DNA of 64,000 nucleotides from Candidatus Acidiferrales bacterium (GTDB lineage Bacteria > Acidobacteriota > Terriglobia > Acidiferrales > UBA7541): assembly GCA_030037525.1 (NCBI GenBank), contig JASHRC010000163.1, positions 1 to 64,000 of the forward strand. Direction: 5' to 3'. Under the pieces are notes generated by a model. It searched no databases. It was given only the letters and a program-made list of their open reading frames with translations, and was not told the origin of the DNA. Shown in pieces: positions 10,094 through 19,468 of the stretch. The position numbers and the translations under genes were made by a program. The first letter of the stretch is position 1. The number at the start of each line of letters is the position of its first letter.

Positions 10094-11259
10094 CGGCGTG
10101 AATCCTGCTCTGCCAGAGTCTCCAGATTCCCCGTGCGATGTTCTCGGTCGGTGGGCAGCTCGCGGTACGGGTAGCTGAAGTTGTTCTCACGACTGAATCG
10201 CAGCAGGGGATAGCAATAGTGTGAGAAGGGTGCGGGCTTGGCACCCATTTCCGCCACCACGCGCCGATTGTCGAACACCGTATTCCACACCAGGTAGGGC
10301 AAAAAGACTTTCAGGAGCATGGCCAGGCCGCCGATTTTTCCTGCGCGACCCGAAAGCGCGTTGATTGCTTTGGCCGAAGGCCCCTCCAGGCTCGGTGCGT
10401 AGATCGGTCCGCGCTTGCCTTGTGCCTTTGCCAGCCGATCGGTCAACTGCGCGAACGTTTCCGAGTCGACACCGGAGGAAAGGTGATAGACCTCGTGCGC
10501 TGGATTCTCGGCCCGATGCAACCGGGCGATCGCGTCGGCCACATAATCGACCGGCACAATGTCGACTCGGTCGGTCGGGCGGAAAGGGAGAACCGGCAAG
10601 CCTGCCAAAAACACAAAGGCCCGCACCATCTCGAACTGGTTCGTCTCCGGCCTGCGGCTGTCTCCTAGCACGATGCTGGGCCGGAAAATCGTCTTGGGCA
10701 CGTCGGGCAGAAGCTCGTGCACCATGTGCTCGCAGAATTTCTTTGTGCGCGCATAGGGATCGTAGTCGGACCGGTTCCAGTCAATGGCACGGTCTTCTTC
10801 AACCACTTCGTTGGCGCGGTGTCCGGCGACCGCCACGGTACTTACATGGCTGAACCTCCCGAAGCCATGGTCGGCGCGTGCGCGCAGGGCCAGCTGAATC
10901 ACTTCGAGCGTCCCGCGCAAATTCACATTGAGGCAGGTTTTCTCGCTCTTTCGATTGAGCGAAGCCGCGCAGTGAATCGCCGAATTGGTCGAGCGGGCCA
11001 GCTGCCGGTACTCATCTTCGGCAAGTCCAAAGCGCTGGCTGGTGAGGTCCCCTCGGAAAACCTGCAGCCGCGAATGAAAGTGGTCGTCGAAGCGCGGGAA
11101 ATCCATGTGCAACTGGAGCGCGTGCCAAAGCCGCAGGCGCGCCTCCTCCCGATCGCGCGCTCGGACCAGCACATTGAGCGGCTCCGCACCCTGCGCCAGC
11201 AGGTTTGAGGCAACATGGGCACCGATGTAGCCGGTGGTTCCCGTCAGGAAGATCGCCAC
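10090..11259 (-). CDS. NAD(P)-dependent SDR / thioester-reductase-like (NAD_binding_4) protein
   Basis: [18 protein letters not shown] Rossmann motif, [15 protein letters not shown] (YxxxK), [13 protein letters not shown]. Confidence 0.85.
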   Translation of the reverse strand: MAIFLTGTTGYIGAHVASNLLAQGAEPLNVLVRARDREEARLRLWHALQLHMDFPRFDDHFHSRLQVFRGDLTSQRFGLAEDEYRQLARSTNSAIHCAASLNRKSEKTCLNVNLRGTLEVIQLALRARADHGFGRFSHVSTVAVAGHRANEVVEEDRAIDWNRSDYDPYARTKKFCEHMVHELLPDVPKTIFRPSIVLGDSRRPETNQFEMVRAFVFLAGLPVLPFRPTDRVDIVPVDYVADAIARLHRAENPAHEVYHLSSGVDSETFAQLTDRLAKAQGKRGPIYAPSLEGPSAKAINALSGRAGKIGGLAMLLKVFLPYLVWNTVFDNRRVVAEMGAKPAPFSHYCYPLLRFSRENNFSYPYRELPTDREHRTGNLETLAEQDSRR

Positions 11260-11306
11260 TGTATTTGGGTGTCAGGTACGGTTCAGGGTCAAATTGGCTC
11301 GCCGCG

Positions 11307-13694
11307 TCAGCTCGCCGTCGAAGAGCTTCCCGCCGCCCCCGCGGCGTTCGCCCCGCTATGAGCGCCGAAGGGCACCTTGCGCCGCGGGGCCGTTTCCGGC
11401 GAACGTCCCTCGATCAAAGGATAGCACCACTTCCGCAGCGCTGGAATGTGCACGTTGATCCAGTAGTCCCACCAGTCGATCGATCGCGTGTCATACCCGA
11501 ACGTGGTCCGCTCCCCGGCCGGCAGCGCCGCGCTCAGCCGCTCTATATTCCCGGCCTCAAACACGTGGTCGTTGCGCAATATGAACGGCTCGAACAGATC
11601 GATCAGTTTGATGACTCGCTCCAGTTCGCGCTCCTGCCGCGCCAGGGGTGCTTTGACGAAGGGGATCGGCTCGACGGTACGGTTAATCGCCTGCACCAAG
11701 ATCTTTTGGGCGGGCGCCGAAAGCGTTTCGTAACGGGCCTTCGACACCGGAATGGCATCGAATCTCAGCCGTAGCCGGTGCTGCAAGCCGTTCTGCGAAC
11801 GGTAAAACTTCCGGTGCCCCAGCCCCGTCAGCTCGATCGAGCGCCGCATGTCGCATGGATTGGCCACCGAAGTCGCCAGGTGGTACATGCGCTCATGCCG
11901 CCGTTCAACCAGTGCCGCCGCGATCAGCGTCATTCCGCGGCAGGCCACGTCCACTGGAATCAGGTCAAGGCACTTGCTCGCGTTGGTCGGCAGCTGTCGA
12001 AAGAAAGTCCCCAGTAGGTAGGAGAGCGATGCCGACGTGTTGACTCCCTCATTCCAGCCGCGGAACGGCTTCTCGATCGACGACTCCACAATTGACGGCC
12101 GCACCACCGCGATCGCCGCGCCGGGGTTTTCTTCGAGAAAATCGCGAATGAACGATTCCGCGAGGCTCTTGGTGAACGTGTAGGTGTTGGGCCAGCCCAG
12201 TTCGTTCGCCCGCTGCGTGCCGGCTTCAATCATCGCTTGGCGCATCCAGCGCACGCGATTTTTCCGAATCTGATTCTCCAGGGCCGCACCGCGTAGGTTC
12301 TTGGCCCTCCGTTCGAGCGCTTGCTTGCGAAGCGCGCCGGTCACTTCCGCCGATTCGGCCCGAGCTTCGATCTGCCTGGCCCGCTCCTCGAGTGATTCCC
12401 ATTCCTTCTTCGCGTCGAACCCGGGGATGTTGTGTGGCGTGTAATTGCGTCCAAGCCGTTCCAAAATACGCCCGTCTCGGTGGCCCACGGCATAGCAGGT
12501 CGACAGATGCGCAAGCGCGGCGTGATCAGAGGCGCGCAGAAATTCCAGCAGGTAGACCATGGATCGTACATTGGTAGCCAAGGCCACCGGCAGCTCGGGA
12601 TTGAAATCCGTCAGCCCGGAGCTGTTTACGATCACGTCCAGCGACCGCCCCAGCCGCTCGTGCACATCGGGCGCCATTCCGAGGTGTGGCCTGCTGGCAT
12701 CTCCTTCGATCACCTCCACGCGCTCGCGCAGGAAATCCGCGAACCCCTCTCCGTGCAGGCGAGCCAGCCGCTCAAAAACAGGAGACTCTTCGACCATCCG
12801 CTCGAACCGCTCGATGGCGGTGGCCGTACGGTGGCTGCGAATCAGCAGGTACACGCGTCCGATTTCGGGCAGGTCGGTAAGAAGATTGGCAAGCCACACT
12901 TTGCCGATGAACCCTGTGCCGCCAATCAGCAGGACATGTTTCCCGCCGAGCGCGCGCCGAACCGACAGCGGTGCTTGATCGCCTTGCACTTGAAAACGCA
13001 CGACCGGCACGTCGACCCTCGGCGTCACCCGTTCGGCCGGGCGGATGGTCTGGTCCAGCACCTGGGGCTCGCGTGCAAATCCCAGGTCTCGGAGCAGCTT
13101 CTCCCTAGAGACCGTGCCATCAGGCTGCTCGGGGCGCAGCTTGGCAAGCGGCCCGCGCGGCCGGATGACCGGTTCCCGCAGGCGCCCGGTGGCGATGCCT
13201 TCGCGGAAATCCAGGCGGTTGGAAACAATTCGCTCGACGCCCAAATATCTGGCAAGGGGCCGCATGATGTGATCGAGGCCTTGGCTGACAAGCACGACAC
13301 TTGCGCCTGAGGCCATCAGCTCGCGCAGCCTGTCGACTCCACGGGCCTTGAGCCGAGGCTTGAGCTTGTAGTGAAAGAACTCCTCACCCAACAAATCCAG
13401 CCGGTCGCGGCTTTCACCCCGTAGCACCGCGTGCATCACCCGCGTCGCAAGCACCCGGTCCGCGGCGTAGAGAAAAGGCCTCGTGACCGCCATCGTTCCC
13501 ATCATGCCGCGCCGCATCCAGCGTTCCAGAAAAGTCTGTGCGTGCCAGGTAAAAAAAGCGACGGGCCTCACCGCAGTCAGGTCCAGCAGGCTGCCTTCGA
13601 CCCGCCAGAAGACAGTGGTGGTCTGGGGCGGAGGACCACTTGCTGGGCGGTCTTCTCTGTCGGGACCCGCCGCGATAGTTTGGGACGAGGACAT
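11307..13694 (-). CDS. Fusion: N-terminal HAD-IB-like domain + fatty acyl-CoA reductase (NAD_binding_4 / male sterility-type) domain
   Basis: [39 protein letters not shown] (YxxxK), [11 protein letters not shown]-terminus [13 protein letters not shown] aligns with the HAD DxDGTL motif but lacks both Asp. ORF open to 13766. Confidence 0.85.
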   Translation of the reverse strand: MSSSQTIAAGPDREDRPASGPPPQTTTVFWRVEGSLLDLTAVRPVAFFTWHAQTFLERWMRRGMMGTMAVTRPFLYAADRVLATRVMHAVLRGESRDRLDLLGEEFFHYKLKPRLKARGVDRLRELMASGASVVLVSQGLDHIMRPLARYLGVERIVSNRLDFREGIATGRLREPVIRPRGPLAKLRPEQPDGTVSREKLLRDLGFAREPQVLDQTIRPAERVTPRVDVPVVRFQVQGDQAPLSVRRALGGKHVLLIGGTGFIGKVWLANLLTDLPEIGRVYLLIRSHRTATAIERFERMVEESPVFERLARLHGEGFADFLRERVEVIEGDASRPHLGMAPDVHERLGRSLDVIVNSSGLTDFNPELPVALATNVRSMVYLLEFLRASDHAALAHLSTCYAVGHRDGRILERLGRNYTPHNIPGFDAKKEWESLEERARQIEARAESAEVTGALRKQALERRAKNLRGAALENQIRKNRVRWMRQAMIEAGTQRANELGWPNTYTFTKSLAESFIRDFLEENPGAAIAVVRPSIVESSIEKPFRGWNEGVNTSASLSYLLGTFFRQLPTNASKCLDLIPVDVACRGMTLIAAALVERRHERMYHLATSVANPCDMRRSIELTGLGHRKFYRSQNGLQHRLRLRFDAIPVSKARYETLSAPAQKILVQAINRTVEPIPFVKAPLARQERELERVIKLIDLFEPFILRNDHVFEAGNIERLSAALPAGERTTFGYDTRSIDWWDYWINVHIPALRKWCYPLIEGRSPETAPRRKVPFGAHSGANAAGAAGSSSTAS

Positions 13695-13817
13695 GTCTTG
13701 TTCTTGAATATCTACAGAGAGGACTGGTTCAGACAACCGCAAATTAGCACGCTTCTTTCGCCCCAATCAAGCAGGTCAGGCCCTGGGCGCCCGCCTTCGA
13801 ATTTAGACTTGCCTTTT

Positions 13818-16133
13818 TCAAGGTGCGCTGGCCTCCCGGATCACGTGCTTCCCGGCTGCCATCTCGAGTTCGTCTTGGACCGCTCCGCTCGGCCACACGA
13901 TTCTCACAACGTCCGCGCCCCCTTCCATTCCGAGCCCTGCCGATACGGCTGCCGGCCCTTGCCCCAGATACCCTGACCCGCCGGAAACTTCAAGCAGTTG
14001 CCGTTCGGCAGCGGCAGAAAGCTCAACGCGAGCAAGAGCGCCCATGCGATTGTCTGCTTCGCCGCTCAAACCGAGTGCGAGCCAGTGGTTCTTGTTCCCG
14101 CCGACGTTCCTCAGCAGCACGGGCGGCCCGTCGTTTTCGGTCACCAGCAGGTCCGTCGCGCCGTCGCCGTCATAGTCAAAAGCGATTACGCTTCGAGGTC
14201 GGTACAACACGATCTTGTCAAGGCCGGTTTCGTGCGTCACGTCCCGAAACCCCGCGGAGCCTTCGTTGCGAAATAGAACGATGCGCCCCTCACCGGAAAA
14301 GGTCTCGCCTACCGCCACCAGATCCGTCCAGCCGTCATTGTCGTAATCGATCGGGGCGATGCCCCAGCCGCGCATCCATCCCGGCCCCAAGAGCGCGACG
14401 CGCTGGAAAGATTTTCCGCCAACGTTTCGCCACACGCTCATTCCCGGCGGCGCCCAGTGCGTGAATGCCAAATCCATCCACCCGTCATGAGCGAAGTCAA
14501 AGGCCACCGCGCCAGCCGCTGGCCCCGGCATGCTGATCGCCCAGGGGTTCAGCAGCCGAAACGCGCCACCCCGCGAGTTGATCAGCAGGGCAGGGAATTT
14601 TTGCCAACCGGTCACCACCAGATCCGTGGCGCCGTCGTTGTTGATGTCCGTTCCGAGAACGCCGATGGATTCGCCGCTGCCCCTCGCGCCCATTTCTTCC
14701 GTAACGTCGCGGAACGTTCCATCCCCCTGATTGTGCCAGAGGACATTGCCCGCGGGCTCGAGGCCATCGGGAAATTGGAACGGCTGGTCCGCGTGATTGA
14801 GCGAGAATTCTCGAAAGCGCGTAACGTAGAGATCAAGCTTCCCGCCACCATCATAGTCGAGGAAGGTCAACCCGAGCACCAGACCTTGGGTGCGAACGCC
14901 GGCCGTATCGGTGACATCTGCGAGCGTGCCGTCTCCCTGATTATGAAACAGCACGATGCCGTTGGTCGAACCGACTGCCAAATCCGGATGGCCGTCGTTG
15001 TCGTAGTCTCCCACGGCGCAGCCCGTTCCTTCACCGCGGAATTGCAGTTTGGCGGCCTTCGTCACATCGACGAATCTGCCTTGCCCCACATTTCGATAGA
15101 GTGCCGCCTGGCCTTTTCCATCCGCATTGACTAAGAAGATGTCCGGCCGCCCGTCGCCGTCATAATCGAAAATACAAGCGCCGCTCCCCAGGAACTGCCC
15201 GAGAGTCGGCTTGCTTTCGAGCCGGTTCGGCGGCAGCGTTCTCGATCTCCCGCGCTCTCTCCCAGGTGGTCCGCCCGCACGCTGTGGAAGCCCCGAAATC
15301 GGAGTCACATCCACAAAATGAACCGGTATGGCCGCCGCAGCTCGCCTGGGCGGCACTTCCATTTCCTGGGCCAGCGAATATTTGCCTTGTCTGCCGTAAA
15401 CAAACTGGATGTGACTTGCAAGCTTGCTGGCGGTGAGCTCGAGATAGCGCGCGTGGTGCGCTTTTGCCCCATCCACATCCCCCATGTGCTCCTCCGCCTG
15501 CGAAAGACCGTACTCGGCGGCCAGTGAGGCGGGATCGAGATTGATCGCGTTTTGAAAATAGGCGGCAGCCTCCTCGTACTGCTGCGACTGCTCCGCGAGG
15601 TCGCCTAGGAAATACTGCGTGCCCGGATCATTGGGGTCGAGCGCCGCGGCCTTCGCAAAATCCGCCCTGGCCTGGTCCAGTTCGCCCGTTTCTCTTTCCA
15701 GCAACCCGAGATTAAACCACGGACGCGGATTCTGTGGGTCGTGTTCGGCCGACTTCTTCAGCATGGGAGCCGCCGCGTCGTATCGGCCCATGTTGAACAG
15801 CGCAATCCCAATGTTCAAACAGCCCGCATCGGAGGTGGGGTTCAAAATGCAGGCCCGCTCGAAGCTTGCTACCGCCCGAGTGAACTCGTGTCGTTCCATC
15901 AGTGCCATGCCGATATTGTTCTCGCGGATCGCCTCGGCGTAGACGACCGGCTGCTCCTCGGCCGACGCCTGGGTCGCCTCCGCGGTCGGTTTGTTTGGGA
16001 TCGGTTGTGGGCTCAGTGGCGCAGGACCGGGGGCCGGCGGCCGAAGGTCTCGGCGGTATCCGGCTGGCGCGCACACCGATCCGCATAAGGTAGCCGCGCA
16101 AAGGGCCTGGAGGAAAATCCGTGCAGCATCCAC
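13818..16133 (-). CDS. Secreted TPR + FG-GAP/VCBS repeat + ASPIC/UnbV C-terminal protein (CRTAC1-like)
   Basis: TPR region (NNIGMALMERHEFTRAVASFERACILNP...), repeated FDYDGDGRPDIF / DYDNDGHPDLAVG motifs, ASPIC-like end GYLGQGPAAVSAGLGMEGGADVVRIVWPSGAVQ. Confidence 0.9.
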   Translation of the reverse strand: MDAARIFLQALCAATLCGSVCAPAGYRRDLRPPAPGPAPLSPQPIPNKPTAEATQASAEEQPVVYAEAIRENNIGMALMERHEFTRAVASFERACILNPTSDAGCLNIGIALFNMGRYDAAAPMLKKSAEHDPQNPRPWFNLGLLERETGELDQARADFAKAAALDPNDPGTQYFLGDLAEQSQQYEEAAAYFQNAINLDPASLAAEYGLSQAEEHMGDVDGAKAHHARYLELTASKLASHIQFVYGRQGKYSLAQEMEVPPRRAAAAIPVHFVDVTPISGLPQRAGGPPGRERGRSRTLPPNRLESKPTLGQFLGSGACIFDYDGDGRPDIFLVNADGKGQAALYRNVGQGRFVDVTKAAKLQFRGEGTGCAVGDYDNDGHPDLAVGSTNGIVLFHNQGDGTLADVTDTAGVRTQGLVLGLTFLDYDGGGKLDLYVTRFREFSLNHADQPFQFPDGLEPAGNVLWHNQGDGTFRDVTEEMGARGSGESIGVLGTDINNDGATDLVVTGWQKFPALLINSRGGAFRLLNPWAISMPGPAAGAVAFDFAHDGWMDLAFTHWAPPGMSVWRNVGGKSFQRVALLGPGWMRGWGIAPIDYDNDGWTDLVAVGETFSGEGRIVLFRNEGSAGFRDVTHETGLDKIVLYRPRSVIAFDYDGDGATDLLVTENDGPPVLLRNVGGNKNHWLALGLSGEADNRMGALARVELSAAAERQLLEVSGGSGYLGQGPAAVSAGLGMEGGADVVRIVWPSGAVQDELEMAAGKHVIREASAP

Positions 16134-16210
16134 ACCGGCAGTGTACTAAATCTTCCGGCTGGCATCCTCTCGAGTGCGTGGTTGGAGGATGGATACGGCA
16201 TCTTGGCCGC

Positions 16211-17347
16211 TTAAGACCGGGCGAGATGGCCCGCCTGAAGGCGCGTCTGGAGGACCCGGAGAATCGCGTCGCGCCCGATCATACCCACAATATGGTGGTC
16301 AGAGACGATCGGCATTTGGTTGATGTCTGCGGCCTGCATCCGCTCAAGAATGCTCAGCGCCGGTTCCTCGGGGGCGGCCATTTGTACTTTTTCCATTGGC
16401 ACCATCACCGCCTGAATCGATGTGTTCGTCCACTCCTGTCGCGGGACGGATTTTGCTGATTGCAGGGTGACGAGCCCAACCGGCGCCCCTGCACCGGTCA
16501 CAATGTGGCAGCGCCGTCCGGTCCTCAGCACTTCGTGAACGTACTCGTCTATCGCCATATCGCGAGTCACGGTGGGAATATCATGTGCCATGATGTCCTG
16601 CGCCCGGACATCAGCGAGCGTGTCCCGAAGCGCCACCTGCGCAAAGCTCTCCCGTGCCGCCTCCAGCAGGAACCAGCCGATAAACGCCATCCAGAGCCCG
16701 CCAACCCAATTGCCGTTGAGTGCTTGCCAGACCCCGACTGCGATCAGCAGGTAGGCAATCAGCCTTCCGGCGGAGGAGGCGATCTGCGTGGCCTGCATGA
16801 AATTTCCGGTAACGCCCCAGGCGATGCCGCGCAGCACTCGTCCACCGTCGAGCGGGAATCCAGGCACCAGGTTGAAGATTCCCAAGACGAGATTGGTCAG
16901 CGCCAGCCACTTGGCCGCGGCGGTCACCATCTGGTTTCCCTGGACAAATCGCCAGATCACCCAAAAGCAGCCCGCCAGAAAGAAACTGGAGAGCGGCCCG
17001 GCGATCGCGATGTTGAGCTCCTGCCGGGCGTTCGGCGCGTCGTGCTCGATTTCCGACAGGCCGCCGAAGACAAACAGCGTAATCGAGCGCACGTTGATTT
17101 TGTAATGTCTGGCCACCACGCTGTGGCTCATTTCGTGGAACAGCACGGAAGCGAAGAACAGCAGACTGGTGACGATGCCGAGCGTCCAATGCTGCGCCGC
17201 CGTCCACCCCGGATGTTCCGAGGTGAACTGCGTGCGCAGAGAAAGAGTGATCAGCAGAAAAATGAGGAACCAGCTGGTGTGCAGGTAGATTGGGATTCCC
17301 AGGATATGTCCCAGCCGAATGCCCGACCGATGCCCCGCTTGCGCCAT
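16211..17347 (-). CDS. Site-2 protease family (M50) metalloprotease with C-terminal CBS domain pair
   Basis: HEMSHSVVARHY (HExxH), NLVPGFPLDGGRVLR, CBS repeats DIMAHDIPTVTRDM and AVMVPMEKVQMAAPEEPALSILERM. Confidence 0.93.
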   Translation of the reverse strand: MAQAGHRSGIRLGHILGIPIYLHTSWFLIFLLITLSLRTQFTSEHPGWTAAQHWTLGIVTSLLFFASVLFHEMSHSVVARHYKINVRSITLFVFGGLSEIEHDAPNARQELNIAIAGPLSSFFLAGCFWVIWRFVQGNQMVTAAAKWLALTNLVLGIFNLVPGFPLDGGRVLRGIAWGVTGNFMQATQIASSAGRLIAYLLIAVGVWQALNGNWVGGLWMAFIGWFLLEAARESFAQVALRDTLADVRAQDIMAHDIPTVTRDMAIDEYVHEVLRTGRRCHIVTGAGAPVGLVTLQSAKSVPRQEWTNTSIQAVMVPMEKVQMAAPEEPALSILERMQAADINQMPIVSDHHIVGMIGRDAILRVLQTRLQAGHLARS

Positions 17348-17545
17348 GCGCCTTAGCCGATTCTAGCAAAGCGGTCGGGTGAGTACCATTTTCCACGGCG
17401 TGTCCGCTGCCCCACGCCTGGCGACCCGGGGCGAAACCGATAAGTGCTCTGCGGTCAACCAGGATCCTGTGGTTCCCCGCCTGCACAGAACTGTTGCGGC
17501 TCGCGCTCAAGATGTAAGAGGCGCCGAACGCCAAAGGAAACGAAC

Positions 17546-17689
17546 ATGGGCAGCTTTGTTGAATTCGCGGAAGTAGCCGGAGCAATCCTCGCGGCTTTTG
17601 GGCTGGCGCTGGGCCTCGAGTGGGTCGGGCTATACGGCCTGACCAGCCTGGTTCCGGGCCGTCGACGCGACTCCAAACGAGAGGTGTAA
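17546..17689 (+). CDS. Small single-TM membrane protein (47 aa)
   Basis: MGSFVEFAEVAGAILAAFGLALGLEWVGLYGLTSLVPGRRRDSKREV: one hydrophobic helix and basic tail; AAAGGAAAC upstream of ATG. No homology evidence. Confidence 0.5.
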   Translation: MGSFVEFAEVAGAILAAFGLALGLEWVGLYGLTSLVPGRRRDSKREV

Positions 17690-17814
17690 GCCGCCCGGCC
17701 TTTTGGAAAGGTCGATGATCGGCCCGTGGCGACACCGCATCCCTGGAACGATTTCGAACACTGCCTGGTGCGCTGAGGGATTGCCGAACAAGCTCCGGAG
17801 GAAAGGATCGGAAA

Positions 17815-19242
17815 ATGGTTTTTTTCAAATTCATGTTGATGCTGATTTGCTTCGGGCTCCTTGTTTCGGCTGCTGGCGCGATCCTCTATGACCTCTTTCT
17901 GGTCTTTGAACTCGGGCGCCTTCTGGGCCGCGGCCAACAACGCGAGCAAGCATCCGCAGATTCCCCTCCCGGAGCCGCCCCGGGCGCAGTTCTGCCGCGG
18001 CCGCGGCGCGCCGTTCGGTGGCACACGTCGGTGAAGCTGGCTCTCCTGGGAGCGCTCGCTGGCTTGTTAGGACGGAGTATCCTGGTCGTGCCTGACGGCC
18101 AAGCCGCGATTTGCGTCAGCCAGATTTCAGGCGTCCGGCCGGGCACCCTGTACCCGGGAACACACCTGATTGTGCCGTTGACAGAGCACGCTCGGTTCTT
18201 CGATCTTCGCGATCGCGTTTTCCGAACGGCTGCTCTCGGCGTTCGTGGACAGAAACTCGAAGTGCTCGATGTCCAGGCGCGAGAAGGTTTGCAGATCGGC
18301 TTGGCGGTCCGCGTGCGCTATCGGATGGATCCTTCCAAACTCGTCTACATCGAAGCGAATCTTCCGGCGCCCGTCGACGATGAGATCGTTGCGCCCGTGG
18401 TTCTTAGCACGTTTCAGACGCTCGCGCCCAACTATGTGGTGCGCGAGATCTTCGCGACCAAGCGCGAGGAGTTTCGGGCCAAGGCTGCCCAGACGATTAC
18501 AACACGCCTGGCAAGCGATGGAATCCTAGTAAAGGAGGTCTCACTCGAGCAGGTCGAGCTGCCCGACGAATACGCCAAGGGTCTCGAGGACCTGCTGCTG
18601 AAGGAGCAGGAGGACGACCGCACCTCGGTTGAGGCGGATATTGAACAGAAGCGCGTTGCCATCGCCACGTCCCAAGCCGAAGCACAGAAAATCCGGGACG
18701 TAAAGCGGGCGGAAGCTTCTGCCCAGTCGCAGGTCATCCTGGCGAAGGCCCAAGCCGACTCGATGGTCTACACGCTCCCGCTCAAGCAGAAACAGATCGA
18801 GCAGTCACGGCTGGAAGCCGAGGCGAGGAAGCAGACCACGCTGGAAGACGCTGAGGCACGAGCACAAGCCAAAATCATCGACAGCAAAGCCGATCAGCAG
18901 CGGCAGAGTCTTCTCGCAGACTCCGAGGCCAATCGCATTCGCGTACTCGCCCAGGCCGACCAGCAACGGGAGAACCTCGAAGCCGAGGCGGAAGCAAACC
19001 GGATTCGGCTGACCTCGCAGGCCCAATCCGAGCAGATGCAACTGGAAGCGGCGGCGCTTAAGGCAAATCCAATGCTGGTTCAGCTGACTGTGGCGCAGCG
19101 ACTTTCCGACAAGGTCGAGATCATGATGGTGCCGAATGACGGGAAGTTTTTCTTCACCAATGATGTGTTGCGCTCGGCCATGGCGCTTGATTCTGACGGC
19201 ACGCCTGCGCGGCACGACGCGAGGCCGCCCGCGCGGCCCTAG
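17815..19242 (+). CDS. SPFH/band-7 (flotillin/prohibitin-like) membrane protein with long Ala/Glu/Gln-rich coiled coil
   Basis: Hydrophobic N-terminus, TLYPGTHLIVPLTEHARFFDLRDRVF..., Ala/Glu/Gln-rich coiled coil, ANPMLVQLTVAQRLSDKVEIMMVPNDGKFFFTND. Confidence 0.88.
   Translation: MVFFKFMLMLICFGLLVSAAGAILYDLFLVFELGRLLGRGQQREQASADSPPGAAPGAVLPRPRRAVRWHTSVKLALLGALAGLLGRSILVVPDGQAAICVSQISGVRPGTLYPGTHLIVPLTEHARFFDLRDRVFRTAALGVRGQKLEVLDVQAREGLQIGLAVRVRYRMDPSKLVYIEANLPAPVDDEIVAPVVLSTFQTLAPNYVVREIFATKREEFRAKAAQTITTRLASDGILVKEVSLEQVELPDEYAKGLEDLLLKEQEDDRTSVEADIEQKRVAIATSQAEAQKIRDVKRAEASAQSQVILAKAQADSMVYTLPLKQKQIEQSRLEAEARKQTTLEDAEARAQAKIIDSKADQQRQSLLADSEANRIRVLAQADQQRENLEAEAEANRIRLTSQAQSEQMQLEAAALKANPMLVQLTVAQRLSDKVEIMMVPNDGKFFFTNDVLRSAMALDSDGTPARHDARPPARP
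18892..19023 (+). repeat. Two tandem 66-bp (22-codon) imperfect repeats inside the SPFH gene coiled coil
   Basis: DQQRQSLLADSEANRIRVLAQA followed by DQQRENLEAEAEANRIRLTSQA, same phase, no gap. Confidence 0.85.
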
Positions 19243-19468
19243 AGATTTCCGCTGGCCTGCCGTTGCTCGGGTCTCTCGACCAGGCGCGGCGGTCCAGTTC
19301 GGAAGTAACGCCGGCAAAAACCCTTGCGGAGGCTTCGTTCGGCCCACCAACGCCGACGGAGCCTCGCCGGCGAGGGCCCGCCGGGATTTGGGAATAGGAA
19401 ACTGGGAGCGGTGGGAGAGAGCCGCGCGAGGTTTTTTGGCTGTACTATGAAGGCGAGTTCGAAACGCA

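Noticed and set aside
13741-13760. TTAGCAC resembling a CIRCE half-site upstream of the HAD-FAR gene
   Set aside because: No matching GAGTGCTAA arm at the required spacing.
16611-17834. 407-aa minus-strand ORF
   Set aside because: Alternate frame of the M50-CBS protease gene; Arg-rich with no domain.
19362-19375. CCTCGCCGGCGAGG 14-bp palindrome upstream of the exported protein gene
   Set aside because: Short and GC-only; expected by chance in this composition, no T-run.
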